Part shown: one piece after another, positions 14,940 to 24,545 of the stretch
How positions within the stretch are numbered: position 1 is the stretch's first letter
Layout of the letters: every line of letters starts with the position of its first letter
NCBI GenBank assembly: GCA_029210875.1
Contig: JARGFJ010000021.1
Location: forward strand, 1 to 45,360
Source: Gammaproteobacteria bacterium
GTDB lineage: Bacteria > Pseudomonadota > Gammaproteobacteria > Nitrosococcales > Methylophagaceae
Direction of reading: 5' to 3'
DNA length: 45,360 bases
Notes under the pieces: generated by a model
Databases searched by the model: none
Told to the model about the DNA's origin: nothing
What the model saw: the letters and a program-made list of their open reading frames with translations, nothing else
Made by a program: the position numbers and the translations under genes

Positions 14940-16661
14940 GTGTTTTCAGCATTACGTCGATCGCTCAAAAGCAAACCATCACTTAGTGAGATTCAGACCA
15001 ATGTCATAGCAGGTCTATCTGTTGGTATTATTGCCTTACCGCTTTCTATGGGTTTGGCAATTGCCAGTGGTGTTGCTCCTCAACATGGACTTTATACCGC
15101 AATTGTTGCAGGAATCGTTATTGCTTTAACAGGGGGATCCAAGGTCAATATATCAGGCCCAACCGCTGCGTTTGTTGTAATTTTATTGCCTATTGTTCAA
15201 CAATTTGGCCTCGGTGGCTTGTTAGTTAGCGGATTGATGGCTGGCATTATTTTAATATTGCTCGGTCTCGCCCGATTAGGCGGTCTGATTCAAATTGTGC
15301 CTTATCCTGTCACTGTTGGTTTCACATCAGGCATTGCTGTAGTCATAGCCACATTGCAAATAAAAGACTTACTCGGCTTAGATACTACCAGTCTTAACGG
15401 TAACTATATCGACAATTTATCAGTAATCGTTCAAGCAATACCGCATCCCAATTGGCAAGAAAGCATTATTGGACTACTCACTCTTACAGTATTATTTAGC
15501 TGGCAGCGTTTACAATCCAAGATCCCGGCACATTTAATCGGTTTATTGCTTGGTTCGATTGCTGCTTGGCTAGCAACGCTACTAATACCTGAATTTGAAG
15601 TAGCAACTATCGGTTCACACTTTCACTATGATCTTAATGGGGTTATCGGTAACGGCATTCCTCCCTTTTTACCCGAATTCAACCTGCCTTGGCATTTACC
15701 AGATCGTGACGGAAACACCATCGGGTTATCATTTGACCTTATTCGCTCTTTAATGGGTGCAGCCTTCGCTATCGCAATACTCGGGGCCTTAGAATCGTTA
15801 TTGTGTGCCGTTGTTGCTGATGGTATGTCAGGTAAAACGCATAACCCTAATGATGAACTAATTGGTCAAGGCATAGGCAACATCATCGTCCCCTTCTTTG
15901 GTGGTTTACCGGCCACTGCTGCGCTGGCCCGTACCGCCAGCAATATCCGTAGCGGTGGGACATTACCCCTGGCATCCGTTGTTCATTCTTTGGTTATTTT
16001 AGGGTCTATTTTAGTGTTAGCACCATTGTTAGCCTATATCCCAATGGCTGCCATTGCTGCGTTACTATTAATGGTTGCCTGGAATATGAGTGAATTAAAG
16101 CACTTTACCCGCATCATAAAAGTCGCACCAGCTGGAGATAAAGCAACGTTGTTGACGTGTTTCACGTTAACGGTATTATTTGATATGGAAATTGCCGTTG
16201 CTGTTGGTTTGGGTCTGGCTGCAGTGTTATTTATTCGGCGAAGCATTGAGTTAACAGGTTTAAAATTAATTCCAAACTATGAAACAGAGCACCCACGTGC
16301 TGATGAATTACCCAATGATGTATTAATTTATGATGTTAATGGTGCTATGTTTTTTGGATCTGCACAAAAAGCGCTGAGTGTACTCACCCATATCAGTGAC
16401 GTTAAAACGGTCATTTTAGATATGTCTGACGTAACGATGTTGGATATGACAGCAATGATTGCAATGGAATCTATTGCTAAAAATTTCAAACAACATAACA
16501 TCAAAATGGTTATTAATAATCTTGATGCACGCATGATATTGAAGCTAAGAAAAGTCGGTATTCATAAAGAAAATGGCTTGGTTGACTATTCCAGAACGAT
16601 TCACGAAGCCATTACGCTTGTTTTAGAACAGATAGCCGAAGCACACATAACAGAAAAATAG
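14940..16661 (+). CDS. dauA: SulP-family anion transporter, DauA-like
   Basis: The 573-residue protein is a SulP/SLC26 transporter: about twelve membrane helices, then a cytoplasmic STAS domain from about residue 455 (LPNDVLIYDVNGAMFFGSA, and VILDMSDVTMLDMTAM). Long conserved runs such as GVAPQHGLYTAIVAGIVIAL, GPTAAFVVILLP and SLLCAVVADGMSG resemble E. coli DauA, an aerobic C4-dicarboxylate carrier, more closely than sulfate permeases. SulP members also carry bicarbonate, so the substrate is not certain. The start is a GTG (14940), with no strong ribosome binding site; it falls just before the conserved region. It follows nhaD by 29 bp and probably depends on that transcript. Confidence 0.88.
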   Translation: MFSALRRSLKSKPSLSEIQTNVIAGLSVGIIALPLSMGLAIASGVAPQHGLYTAIVAGIVIALTGGSKVNISGPTAAFVVILLPIVQQFGLGGLLVSGLMAGIILILLGLARLGGLIQIVPYPVTVGFTSGIAVVIATLQIKDLLGLDTTSLNGNYIDNLSVIVQAIPHPNWQESIIGLLTLTVLFSWQRLQSKIPAHLIGLLLGSIAAWLATLLIPEFEVATIGSHFHYDLNGVIGNGIPPFLPEFNLPWHLPDRDGNTIGLSFDLIRSLMGAAFAIAILGALESLLCAVVADGMSGKTHNPNDELIGQGIGNIIVPFFGGLPATAALARTASNIRSGGTLPLASVVHSLVILGSILVLAPLLAYIPMAAIAALLLMVAWNMSELKHFTRIIKVAPAGDKATLLTCFTLTVLFDMEIAVAVGLGLAAVLFIRRSIELTGLKLIPNYETEHPRADELPNDVLIYDVNGAMFFGSAQKALSVLTHISDVKTVILDMSDVTMLDMTAMIAMESIAKNFKQHNIKMVINNLDARMILKLRKVGIHKENGLVDYSRTIHEAITLVLEQIAEAHITEK

Positions 16662-16779
16662 TGTTTTGTTCTTCTTCAACAAAGAGTGCAATTTGGTATA
16701 CACCCGACATCAAATAGCATAAATCACGTTCAGCATGTAAAATGCCTGACTACCTAATTGCGTCCGAGCCTCTCTCACC

Positions 16780-17835
16780 ATGTTATACAACACTGACGAT
16801 TTGCGAATTACTGGATTGCAGGAAGTCCTGCCTCCAGCTGAACTACACCAGGAATTACCGATCACTGACAATGCTTCAGCAACGGTGTTTAATGCTCGCA
16901 AACAAACTCAAGATATTATTCATGGTAAGGATGATCGCTTATTAGTGATTATCGGACCCTGCTCAATACATGATCCTGATGCGGCTCGTGACTATGCACG
17001 TCGCTTACTACCACTTATTGCTGAACTTAAAGATGATCTACATATCGTCATGCGAGTCTATTTTGAAAAGCCTCGTTCGGTTGTTGGCTGGAAGGGGCTA
17101 ATCAATGATCCGTATCTTGATGGTAGTTTCAAAATAAATGATGGCCTGCATTTCGCTCGCAAATTATTGCTTGATTTAGCGGAAATGGGTGTACCAGCTG
17201 GTAGTGAATACCTGGATTTAATCAGTCCTCAATATATTGCAGACTTGATCTCATGGGGCGCTATTGGTGCCAGAACCACTGAAAGCCAAGGCCACCGTGA
17301 ATTAGCGTCAGGTTTATCCTGTCCAGTTGGTTTTAAAAATGCCACAGATGGTGGTTTGCAAATAGCAGTTGATGCCTGTTTATCAGCATCTAAACCACAC
17401 CACTTTATGTCAATGACTAAAGCTGGCCGATCTGCGATTTTTTCAACGACAGGTAATCCTGACTGTCATGTTATTTTACGTGGCGGTAAAACACCTAACT
17501 ATGATGCTAAAAGCATTAATGAGGCCGCTGAAACTATTGGTCGAACTGGTCAAGCAGCTCGGTTTATGGTTGATTGTAGTCATGCTAACAGTGGTAAGAG
17601 TCACATCCAACAAGAAGTTGTCTGTCGCGATGTAGCCCAGCAAATTAGTAATGGTGAAAAACGCATCATGGGGCTAATGTTAGAGAGTAATCTTGTCGGA
17701 GGAAGGCAAAATGCTACTCCAGGTAAAGACTTAGTCTACGGCCAAAGCATTACCGATGCGTGTATGGCATGGGATAATAGCGAAGTACTGCTACGTGAAT
17801 TAGCAACATCTGTACAAAACCGACGAAAAAAATAG
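16780..17835 (+). CDS. aroG: 3-deoxy-7-phosphoheptulonate synthase (DAHP synthase, class I)
   Basis: This enzyme condenses phosphoenolpyruvate and erythrose 4-phosphate, the first step of the shikimate pathway to aromatic amino acids. The 351-residue protein is closely similar throughout to E. coli AroG: N-terminal NTDDLRITGLQEVLPP, PEP-site LLVIIGPCSIHDP and VMRVYFEKPRSVVGWKGLIN, then GAIGARTTESQGHRELASG and a metal-site VDCSHANSGK. AroG and the related AroF/AroH differ in feedback inhibitor; the N-terminus resembles AroG, but which amino acid inhibits it cannot be fixed by eye. The ATG lacks a Shine-Dalgarno sequence but aligns with the AroG start. It lies alone between dauA and the rnf operon. 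Confidence 0.93.
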   Translation: MLYNTDDLRITGLQEVLPPAELHQELPITDNASATVFNARKQTQDIIHGKDDRLLVIIGPCSIHDPDAARDYARRLLPLIAELKDDLHIVMRVYFEKPRSVVGWKGLINDPYLDGSFKINDGLHFARKLLLDLAEMGVPAGSEYLDLISPQYIADLISWGAIGARTTESQGHRELASGLSCPVGFKNATDGGLQIAVDACLSASKPHHFMSMTKAGRSAIFSTTGNPDCHVILRGGKTPNYDAKSINEAAETIGRTGQAARFMVDCSHANSGKSHIQQEVVCRDVAQQISNGEKRIMGLMLESNLVGGRQNATPGKDLVYGQSITDACMAWDNSEVLLRELATSVQNRRKK

Positions 17836-17935
17836 CCTTGAAGCCACTATCTCAAACCAGCCATAAACAGGCTAAGCCTTTCATAAGCAAGCATTAATAT
17901 ACACTATTAATTCTGCTGATGCGGTCAAAATCAGC

Positions 17936-17941
17936 TATAAT
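17936..17941 (+). promoter_or_regulatory. Consensus -10 box upstream of rnfA
   Basis: A perfect TATAAT stands 66 bp before the rnfA ATG in the 172-bp gap after aroG. No good -35 box lies 16-18 bp upstream, so it would need an activator or be weak. It is the only consensus -10 box in the gap. No clear terminator for aroG is seen. Confidence 0.35.
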
Positions 17942-18007
17942 GCCTTGTTAAAACGAATTTAGAATGTTAGCTTGTAAAAATTCCTGACGATTTTAGTAGG
18001 TTATTAT

Positions 18008-18589
18008 ATGGCAGAGTATGCCCTCATATTGATTAGCACCATCTTGGTGAATAATATTGTTCTGGTTAAATTCTTGGGCTTGTGCCCATTTATGGGCGTT
18101 TCCCGCAAATTGGAAACAGCTATGGGTATGGGCCTTGCAACGACTTTTGTGTTGACCCTGTCGTCAATTACTAGCTATTTAATCAATGAATACCTATTAA
18201 CACCACTCGGCATCGAATTTCTTAGAACGATAAGCTTTATCTTTGTCATTGCGGTTGTTGTGCAATTTACAGAACTTGTTGTGCATAAAACCAGTCCACT
18301 ACTCTATCAAGTGTTAGGTATTTTTCTGCCACTGATCACAACTAATTGTGCAGTATTGGGGGTCGCATTATTGAACGTACAAGAACAACATGGATTTATT
18401 GAGTCAGCCCTATATGGCTTTGGTGCTGCTATCGGTTTTTCAATGGTCTTAGTTATTTTTGCTGCGATGCGTGAACGCATTGCTGCTGCCGATGTACCTG
18501 TACCCTTTCAAGGTGCTGCTATTGGTTTGATCACAGCTGGACTGATGTCTATGGCCTTTATGGGCTTTGCTAGCCTAGTTAAGGTTTAA
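18008..18589 (+). CDS. rnfA: Rnf electron transport complex subunit A (RnfA/RsxA)
   Basis: First gene of a six-gene rnf operon. The Rnf complex moves electrons between ferredoxin and NAD while moving Na+ or H+ across the membrane; in E. coli the same proteins (Rsx) reduce the SoxR sensor. RnfA is a six-helix membrane subunit related to RnfE and to NqrD/NqrE. The 193-residue protein has the family's [18 protein letters not shown] near the N-terminus and [15 protein letters not shown] in the centre, the cysteine-bearing motifs that coordinate the intramembrane iron-sulfur centre in these paralogues. AGG lies just upstream of the ATG, and rnfB starts 3 bp after the stop. Confidence 0.97.
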   Translation: MAEYALILISTILVNNIVLVKFLGLCPFMGVSRKLETAMGMGLATTFVLTLSSITSYLINEYLLTPLGIEFLRTISFIFVIAVVVQFTELVVHKTSPLLYQVLGIFLPLITTNCAVLGVALLNVQEQHGFIESALYGFGAAIGFSMVLVIFAAMRERIAAADVPVPFQGAAIGLITAGLMSMAFMGFASLVKV

Positions 18590-18592
18590 TCT

Positions 18593-19153
18593 ATGTTTAC
18601 AGCTATTATTGCCATCACGGTGATGGCGCTTATCTTTGGTTTATTGCTAGGTTTTGCTTCTATTCGATTTAAGGTCGAAGGTGATCCCATTGCCGATCAA
18701 ATTGATAAAATATTACCTCAAACTCAATGTGGCCAATGTAGTTTTGCTGGTTGCCGTCCCTATGCTGAAGCAATTGCTGCCGGTGAAGCTGATATTAACC
18801 GTTGCCCACCTGGTGGTGAAGCAACAATTCAAGCGTTAGCTGAATTATTAGAAGTTGAGCCAAAACCGCTTGATGAAGAATGTGGTGTCGAAAAACCCAA
18901 AACATTAGCAGTGATTGATGAAGATCGTTGCATAGGTTGCACCTTATGCATTCAGGCTTGTCCTGTTGATGCTATTTTAGGTGCCGCAAAACACATGCAT
19001 ACGGTCATCGCAAGTGAATGTACTGGTTGTGAATTATGCGTACCACCATGCCCTGTAGATTGTATTGATATGGTTGAAACAAAACAAAATCCAAACACAT
19101 GGCGCTGGCCTGATCCTGATCATGTTGATATCCAATTAGGAGATCGCTCATGA
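18593..19153 (+). CDS. rnfB: Rnf complex iron-sulfur subunit B (RnfB/RsxB)
   Basis: RnfB is the membrane-tethered ferredoxin-like entry subunit of Rnf. The 186-residue protein has one N-terminal helix (residues 3-25), then the C-x2-C-x4-C-x16-C cluster motif (C46, C49, C54, C71), then two classical 4Fe-4S ferredoxin motifs, C113/C116/C119/C123 and C143/C146/C149/C153. All twelve ligands are intact, so three clusters are expected. The length is close to E. coli RsxB, without the extra ferredoxin domains found in acetogens. Its stop overlaps the rnfC ATG by 4 bp (ATGA), indicating translational coupling. Confidence 0.97.
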   Translation: MFTAIIAITVMALIFGLLLGFASIRFKVEGDPIADQIDKILPQTQCGQCSFAGCRPYAEAIAAGEADINRCPPGGEATIQALAELLEVEPKPLDEECGVEKPKTLAVIDEDRCIGCTLCIQACPVDAILGAAKHMHTVIASECTGCELCVPPCPVDCIDMVETKQNPNTWRWPDPDHVDIQLGDRS

Positions 19154-20664
19154 GTACTGTTGCAGGTTCATTTCCTGGTGGTTTAGTGCTTAATGGTCAA
19201 AAAAAACGCTCAACCCAGACCCCTATCCGCAAAACGCCTTTGAGTAAAAAGCTGATCTTGCCATTGCAACAACACATTGGTTCAGAATCCATACCCATTG
19301 TAAGTGTTGGAGACAAGGTACTAAAGGGTCAAAAAATTGCTAAAGCAGATGGTCATGTTTCTGTGTATCTGCATGCACCTAGTTCAGGCACTATTAGTGC
19401 CATCGATGAACAACCGATACCACACCCATCGGGCTTATCTGGACTTTGTATCACTATCGAAACGGATGGACTGGACACATGGATTGAACACCACCCAATA
19501 GCAGATTACACTCAACTATCTGAGCATGATATTCGTCAACATGTGCGTGAAGCAGGCATAGTTGGTCTGGGTGGCGCCGGTTTTCCTAGCTTTATCAAAC
19601 TCAATCCAGGCGTACATCATCACGTTGAAACATTGATCATCAATGGTGTCGAATGTGAACCCTATATCACCTGTGATGACATGCTAATGCGTGAACGCGC
19701 TGATGGCATTCTCGATGGTATCGAGATTATTCGTTTTGCATTACGTGTTAAAAACTGTGTTATTGCTATTGAAGATAATAAGCCTGAAGCAATTTCGATA
19801 ATGGAACTCGCATTAGCTGCCAGACCAGAGCTAACTGACACAACAATCATGGTTGTACCAACTCGTTATCCTGCAGGTAGTGAAAAACAACTGATTCAAG
19901 TCGTCACTGGCAAACAGGTACCTAGTCACGGTTTGCCTATTGATATCGGTATCGTATGTCATAATGTTGGAACTGCTTATGCTATTGGTCGCGCTATCAA
20001 ACATGGCGAGCCACTTATCTCACGTATCGTTACTGTCACTGGCACAGATGTCAAACATGCCGGTAATTTCGAGACCTTGTTCGGCACACCCATGCATGAG
20101 TTATTAGCCTTTTGTGAAACCACTCGCGAACCCAATGCGCCATTTATTCTGGGCGGTCCAATGATGGGGTATAACCTGTCTGGTGATAATTTGCCCGTCA
20201 CTAAAACAGCCAACTGTATTTTAGTGGGTGTTGATGCTGCTGCTCCAGCAGAAAAACCGCTACCCTGCATACGCTGTGGTGAATGTGCAGCAGCTTGTCC
20301 TGCCAGCTTATTACCACAGCAGTTATATTGGTATGCTCGCGATAAAGATCTGGAAAAAACCCGTCAATACAACCTGTTTGATTGCATCGAATGTGGCTGT
20401 TGCAGTTATGTCTGCCCAAGTAAAATTCCACTGGTTCATTACTTTCGTTTTGCCAAAACCGAAACAATGAATCAAGAACTGGAAGCAGCTAAATCTGATC
20501 AGGCTCGCATACGCCATGAAAACCGTTTAGCTCGTCAGCAATTAGAGCAACAAGAGAAAGAAGAGCGTCAACGTCAACGAAAATTAGCTTTAGCAGCCTC
20601 TCAAGCTGCCAAAGAAAAGCAGGAACAAGCCGCACAATCCCCATCTGACGGAACGGAGAGCTAG
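19150..20664 (+). CDS. rnfC: Rnf complex subunit C (RnfC/RsxC)
   Basis: RnfC is the cytoplasmic subunit that binds FMN and NAD(H), related to NuoF and NqrA. The 504-residue protein has the N-terminal biotinyl-like region, a Rossmann-like FMN/NADH core with [12 protein letters not shown], and two 4Fe-4S motifs, [12 protein letters not shown] and [12 protein letters not shown], near residues 375-425. The C-terminus is a highly charged Gln/Glu/Arg/Ala tail of about 60 residues ([16 protein letters not shown] and so on), probably a coiled coil. E. coli RsxC has a much longer repetitive tail (about 740 residues in all), so this tail is a short version, not a truncation of the core. rnfD follows after 2 bp. 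Confidence 0.96.
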   Translation: MSTVAGSFPGGLVLNGQKKRSTQTPIRKTPLSKKLILPLQQHIGSESIPIVSVGDKVLKGQKIAKADGHVSVYLHAPSSGTISAIDEQPIPHPSGLSGLCITIETDGLDTWIEHHPIADYTQLSEHDIRQHVREAGIVGLGGAGFPSFIKLNPGVHHHVETLIINGVECEPYITCDDMLMRERADGILDGIEIIRFALRVKNCVIAIEDNKPEAISIMELALAARPELTDTTIMVVPTRYPAGSEKQLIQVVTGKQVPSHGLPIDIGIVCHNVGTAYAIGRAIKHGEPLISRIVTVTGTDVKHAGNFETLFGTPMHELLAFCETTREPNAPFILGGPMMGYNLSGDNLPVTKTANCILVGVDAAAPAEKPLPCIRCGECAAACPASLLPQQLYWYARDKDLEKTRQYNLFDCIECGCCSYVCPSKIPLVHYFRFAKTETMNQELEAAKSDQARIRHENRLARQQLEQQEKEERQRQRKLALAASQAAKEKQEQAAQSPSDGTES

Positions 20665-20666
20665 CC

Positions 20667-21695
20667 ATGCCTTTAAGAAGTAGATTATCTTCACCGTTTT
20701 TATCGGGAATGAATCGAGTCACCTTGATCATGGCACAGTTACTATTAGCATTGATCCCGGCAATTATTGCTTTAGTTTATTTTTTTGGACCTGGTGTTCT
20801 AATCAATATCGTACTTGCAGTGGTCATTGCATTAGTTACTGAAGCTGTGATGCTAAAACTGCGTCATCGTCCTATTAAGCCTTTTTTAACCGATGGCAGT
20901 GCAATTGTGACGGCGGTGTTACTTGCTATTGCACTACCACCACTAGCACCTTGGTGGTTAACAATGGTGGGGATTCTGTTTGCCATTATTTTTGCTAAAC
21001 ATTTATATGGTGGACTAGGCTATAACCCATTTAACCCGGCAATGGTTGCCTATGTATTACTGTTGATTTCATTCCCGCTTGAAATGACAACATGGTTACC
21101 TATATCAGCTTTCAGTGATGCACCCATAGAGTTTGATTCAGCGTTTCAAATGATCTTTCAAGGTCAATTGACTACAGCGGTTGATAGTTTATCTGGCGCC
21201 ACCCCGCTTGATGCGATGAAAACTGAGATTGGCTTACTACACGTACCATCACAAGTGATTCAACAACCATTATTTGGTCATTTTGGTGGTAAAGGTTGGG
21301 AATGGGTTAACATCTGGTTTGCCATCGGTGGCCTGGCATTATTGTATCGCCGTGTGATAAGTTGGCATATACCGGTTGCCATGTTAAGTGGTCTATTAGC
21401 TATTAGTCTTATCACATGGTTGCTTGCACCAGAAACAACCGCCTCACCACTCTTTCATTTAGTGAGTGGCGGTACAATGTTAGGGGCATTTTTTATTGCA
21501 ACAGATCCTGTTACAGCAGCCACCACAGTTAAAGGACGATTAGTATTTGGTGCTGGCGTAGGTCTATTAACCTACATCATACGCGTCTGGGGCGGTTACC
21601 CCGATGGCATTGCTTTTGCGATAATAGTAATGAATATGCTGGTGCCGTTAATTGATTATTACACCCAACCAAAAGTCTATGGAGCAGTGAAATAA
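20667..21695 (+). CDS. rnfD: Rnf complex subunit D (RnfD/RsxD)
   Basis: RnfD is an integral membrane subunit carrying a covalently bound FMN and probably part of the ion path; it is related to NqrB. The 342-residue protein has about nine membrane helices, the conserved GGLGYNPFNPAMVAYV, and the flavinylation motif SGATPLDA in which T179 should carry the FMN through a phosphoester bond. The quinone/flavin region DPVTAATTVKGRLVFGAG and a conserved C-terminal helix follow. Its stop codon overlaps the first base of rnfG, so the two are coupled. Confidence 0.96.
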   Translation: MPLRSRLSSPFLSGMNRVTLIMAQLLLALIPAIIALVYFFGPGVLINIVLAVVIALVTEAVMLKLRHRPIKPFLTDGSAIVTAVLLAIALPPLAPWWLTMVGILFAIIFAKHLYGGLGYNPFNPAMVAYVLLLISFPLEMTTWLPISAFSDAPIEFDSAFQMIFQGQLTTAVDSLSGATPLDAMKTEIGLLHVPSQVIQQPLFGHFGGKGWEWVNIWFAIGGLALLYRRVISWHIPVAMLSGLLAISLITWLLAPETTASPLFHLVSGGTMLGAFFIATDPVTAATTVKGRLVFGAGVGLLTYIIRVWGGYPDGIAFAIIVMNMLVPLIDYYTQPKVYGAVK

Positions 21696-22327
21696 TGGCG
21701 TCATTAAAAACCCATATTTTTCGTGTTGGCTTAATGCTGGCTGTATTTGCTATCGTAGCAACGTCACTTGTTGCAATGACAGAAGCTAATACCCGAGAAA
21801 AAATCAGCGAAAATGAGCGACAAGCCTTATTGAAGGCAATCAATCAAATTGTAGATAGTAGTGACTATAATAATGCTATTTTGTCAGATACCTTAACGAT
21901 CAGTAAAAACAAGCTCTTAGGAACAAAACAAGACACCACTATTTATAGAGCTCGTTTTGATGCTAAACCTGTGGCAGCAATATTCACCAGTGTTGCACCT
22001 AATGGCTATAGCGGTGAAATCAAATTACTGATCGGTGTGTATTACGATGGTAGCATTGCTGGCGTTCGAGCGATCAACCATAAAGAAACGCCTGGTTTAG
22101 GTGATAAGATAAATGAACAAAAATCAGATTGGATCCGTCAATTCAAAGGACTTTCTTTAACAAATCCGTCCGAATCAAAATGGAAAGTTAAAAAAGATGG
22201 TGGCCAGTTTGATCAGTTCACAGGAGCGACCATTACGCCACGTGCTGTGGTCGGCGCCGTAAAAAAATCCTTAGAATATTTTAATAAAAATCGCGACACA
22301 TTGTTTGAGGTAACGCCAGATGAATAA
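21695..22327 (+). CDS. rnfG: Rnf complex subunit G (RnfG/RsxG)
   Basis: RnfG is a single-pass membrane protein whose periplasmic FMN-binding domain carries covalent FMN; it is related to NqrC. The 210-residue protein has one N-terminal helix (about residues 8-28), a periplasmic domain with [21 protein letters not shown] and TPGLGDKI, and the flavinylation motif TGAT at residues 176-179 (T179 is the FMN site). Covalent attachment in this family requires ApbE, which is not in the window. It overlaps rnfE by 8 bp. Confidence 0.96.
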   Translation: MASLKTHIFRVGLMLAVFAIVATSLVAMTEANTREKISENERQALLKAINQIVDSSDYNNAILSDTLTISKNKLLGTKQDTTIYRARFDAKPVAAIFTSVAPNGYSGEIKLLIGVYYDGSIAGVRAINHKETPGLGDKINEQKSDWIRQFKGLSLTNPSESKWKVKKDGGQFDQFTGATITPRAVVGAVKKSLEYFNKNRDTLFEVTPDE

Positions 22328-23006
22328 TAACTACAGCACTATCATTCGTGATGGTTTATGGAAAAATAACCCCGCGTTAGTCCAACTATTAGGACTGTGT
22401 CCTTTGCTTGCAGTGACAAATACCACGATAAATGGCTTAGGTTTAGGACTCGCAACTATCTTAACCTTAGTTGCATCAAATGGTTTGGTATCTCTCCTTC
22501 GAAAGCATATTCCTGACGAAGCACGTTTACCTGTGTTTATGCTAATAATTGCATCAATTGTAACCATTATCGAATTATCAATGAATGCATGGTTTCATGA
22601 GTTATATGTGATTTTAGGTATTTTTATTCCATTGATCGTCACCAACTGCGCCATAACTGGTCGTGCTGAAGCGTTTGCATCACGCAATCCGGTTGGGCCG
22701 GCACTTGTTGATGGTTTAATGATGGGTTTAGGGTTTACTGCTGTACTCGTTTTATTAGGCTCAATGCGTGAATTGATTGGGCAAGGCACGCTGTTTAGTG
22801 AAGCACACTTAATGTTTGGTGACGCAGCACGACAATTTACGATTGTCATATTTGAAGATTATCGTGGCTTTTTAATCGCATTATTACCGCCAGGTGCCTT
22901 TATTGGCTTAGGTTTAATTGTCGCCTTAAAAAATGTCATTGATGCGCGACAAAAAGCCCAAGAAACCAAACAAAAAGCGATGATCGCTGAAGCTGTCGCT
23001 GGATAA
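22320..23006 (+). CDS. rnfE: Rnf complex subunit E (RnfE/RsxE)
   Basis: RnfE is the second six-helix membrane subunit, paralogous to RnfA and related to NqrD. The 228-residue protein shows [18 protein letters not shown] near the N-terminus and [20 protein letters not shown] in the centre, the paired cysteine motifs mirroring those in RnfA. A basic, Lys/Gln-rich cytoplasmic tail follows the last helix. It starts inside the end of rnfG and ends 2 bp before nth, which continues the operon as in E. coli. Confidence 0.96.
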   Translation: MNNNYSTIIRDGLWKNNPALVQLLGLCPLLAVTNTTINGLGLGLATILTLVASNGLVSLLRKHIPDEARLPVFMLIIASIVTIIELSMNAWFHELYVILGIFIPLIVTNCAITGRAEAFASRNPVGPALVDGLMMGLGFTAVLVLLGSMRELIGQGTLFSEAHLMFGDAARQFTIVIFEDYRGFLIALLPPGAFIGLGLIVALKNVIDARQKAQETKQKAMIAEAVAG

Positions 23007-23008
23007 GC

Positions 23009-23659
23009 ATGAATCAGCAACAGCGATATGTGTTTTTTGCTCGACTCAAAGCACATAATCCAGAGCCGACAACCGAGCTTAATTACACTAGCCCGTTTGA
23101 ATTATTGATTGCCGTTATTTTATCTGCACAGGCAACCGATATTGGTGTAAATAAAGCAACTGATAAACTCTATCCTATTGCGAATACGCCACAAGCGATT
23201 CTGGATTTAGGCATCGATGGACTTAAACAATACATCAAAACCATTGGTTTATTTAATAGTAAGGCTGACAACGTGATTAAAACCTGTCAGCAACTATTAA
23301 CCTTACATAATGGTGAAGTGCCTGAAGATCGTTCTGCCCTCGAAGCACTTCCCGGTGTAGGACGTAAAACAGCTAATGTCATCTTAAATACCATCTTCAA
23401 ACACCCTGTTATTGCCGTTGATACCCATCTCTTTCGTCTTGCCAATCGGACAGGTCTGGCTAAAGGCAAAACAGTACGTGAGGTTGAAGATCGTCTGATG
23501 AAAGTTGTGCCCAATGAATTCAAACAAGATGCCCACCACTGGCTGATCCTACATGGCCGCTATGTCTGCGTTGCAAGAAAACCACATTGTGAACACTGTG
23601 TCGTTACAGATTTGTGTGACGAATTTCGTCGTCAGCAAAAAAAGATGATAAAAAGTTAA
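23009..23659 (+). CDS. nth: Endonuclease III (DNA glycosylase/AP lyase)
   Basis: Nth removes oxidised pyrimidines from DNA and cleaves the resulting abasic site. The 216-residue protein has the helix-hairpin-helix LPGVGRKTANVIL with catalytic K120, the catalytic D138 in VDTHLFRLANR, and the C-terminal 4Fe-4S motif with cysteines 187, 194, 197 and 203, the same residue numbers as in the E. coli enzyme. It is the seventh gene of the rnf operon, 2 bp after rnfE, an arrangement shared with E. coli. The next gene starts at its stop codon (TAATG). Confidence 0.98.
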   Translation: MNQQQRYVFFARLKAHNPEPTTELNYTSPFELLIAVILSAQATDIGVNKATDKLYPIANTPQAILDLGIDGLKQYIKTIGLFNSKADNVIKTCQQLLTLHNGEVPEDRSALEALPGVGRKTANVILNTIFKHPVIAVDTHLFRLANRTGLAKGKTVREVEDRLMKVVPNEFKQDAHHWLILHGRYVCVARKPHCEHCVVTDLCDEFRRQQKKMIKS

Positions 23660-24087
23660 TGTTTGGACAAAACCGTCAACAACTACGTCAGTTTTACCAT
23701 GATGTTTGGCAAAAAAAACAGAATAATGTAGCTCTAAATGCATTAGAAACCATCATTGCACAGGTTATCGAAGCTCACCCTGAATACCATTCAATTTTTC
23801 AGAGTGATGCCAGTTTAGAGCAAGATTATTTTGTCGAAGCGGGTCAAACAAATCCGTTTTTGCATATGGGCTTGCATATCTCATTGCATGAACAAATTTC
23901 AAGCAATCGACCTGATGGCATCCGAGAACTATATCAACAGCTATTACATAACTATGGTGATGCTCATGGAGCTGAACATCAGATGATGGAATGTTTAACC
24001 GAATCACTTTGGTTGGCACAACGTAATAATACAGTGCCATCAGAAGCTGATTACTTAGAAGCACTGACGCAATTATTACGTAGGTAA
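23659..24087 (+). CDS. DUF1841 family protein
   Basis: A 142-residue cytoplasmic protein of the uncharacterised DUF1841 family, recognised by MFGQNRQQLRQFYHDVWQK at the N-terminus and NPFLHMGLHISLHEQISSNR in the middle. The C-terminal half is helical, with conserved histidines (HNYGDAHGAEHQMMECLTE), which might bind metal. Its ATG overlaps the nth stop by one base, so it is coupled to nth. Members of this family are often found after nth, but no function is known. Confidence 0.85.
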   Translation: MFGQNRQQLRQFYHDVWQKKQNNVALNALETIIAQVIEAHPEYHSIFQSDASLEQDYFVEAGQTNPFLHMGLHISLHEQISSNRPDGIRELYQQLLHNYGDAHGAEHQMMECLTESLWLAQRNNTVPSEADYLEALTQLLRR

Positions 24088-24090
24088 CCT

Positions 24091-24498
24091 ATGACAAACA
24101 AAATTACTGTAAGTGTCGAGTTTTATTTTAAAGGAAAAGCTTTTAGCCCCAGTTCTGAACTGGATTTAGATAAAGTCATGCATACCTATGGCACATTACC
24201 CGATCTTCACCTGTTATTAGCTCAAACAAGTGATATCGATAGCTATTCCTATGAATTTGAAATGTTAATTGCCGAACCTATCCAATTCAGTCAGCCACAA
24301 GGTAGTGCAGTTACTTTTTATAATGAAGGTCAGTTTGATCAACATGGTTTTGAGCAGGCATGGCATCAACAACAGCAGCTCGACTACTTGGCACCGCTCA
24401 TAAAACAACAACTTGATATTGATAATATCGATGATCATCCCAAGCTTAAAAATGTGATTTTGGCGGCTTACAATTTGGGTAAAACTAATCAAGCCTGA
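24091..24498 (+). CDS. Conserved hypothetical protein at the end of the rnf-nth operon
   Basis: I do not recognise a named domain in this 135-residue acidic, soluble protein. It begins MTNKITVSVEFYFKGKAFSP, predicted to be beta-rich, and has a mixed helical C-terminal half rich in Gln, Asp and His. There is no signal peptide, membrane segment or cysteine motif. It starts 3 bp after the DUF1841 stop, so it is almost certainly the last gene of the same transcript. Position suggests a shared role with the DUF1841 protein, but nothing more can be said. Confidence 0.7.
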   Translation: MTNKITVSVEFYFKGKAFSPSSELDLDKVMHTYGTLPDLHLLLAQTSDIDSYSYEFEMLIAEPIQFSQPQGSAVTFYNEGQFDQHGFEQAWHQQQQLDYLAPLIKQQLDIDNIDDHPKLKNVILAAYNLGKTNQA

Positions 24499-24545
24499 CA
24501 AAACATAGCGTGAACATTGATTAACCATAACAATAAGACAGTATT

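Noticed and set aside
18654-20731. Several frames of 60-97 residues within rnfB, rnfC and rnfD on both strands
   Set aside because: They lie entirely inside strongly recognised genes in other frames and have no family features.
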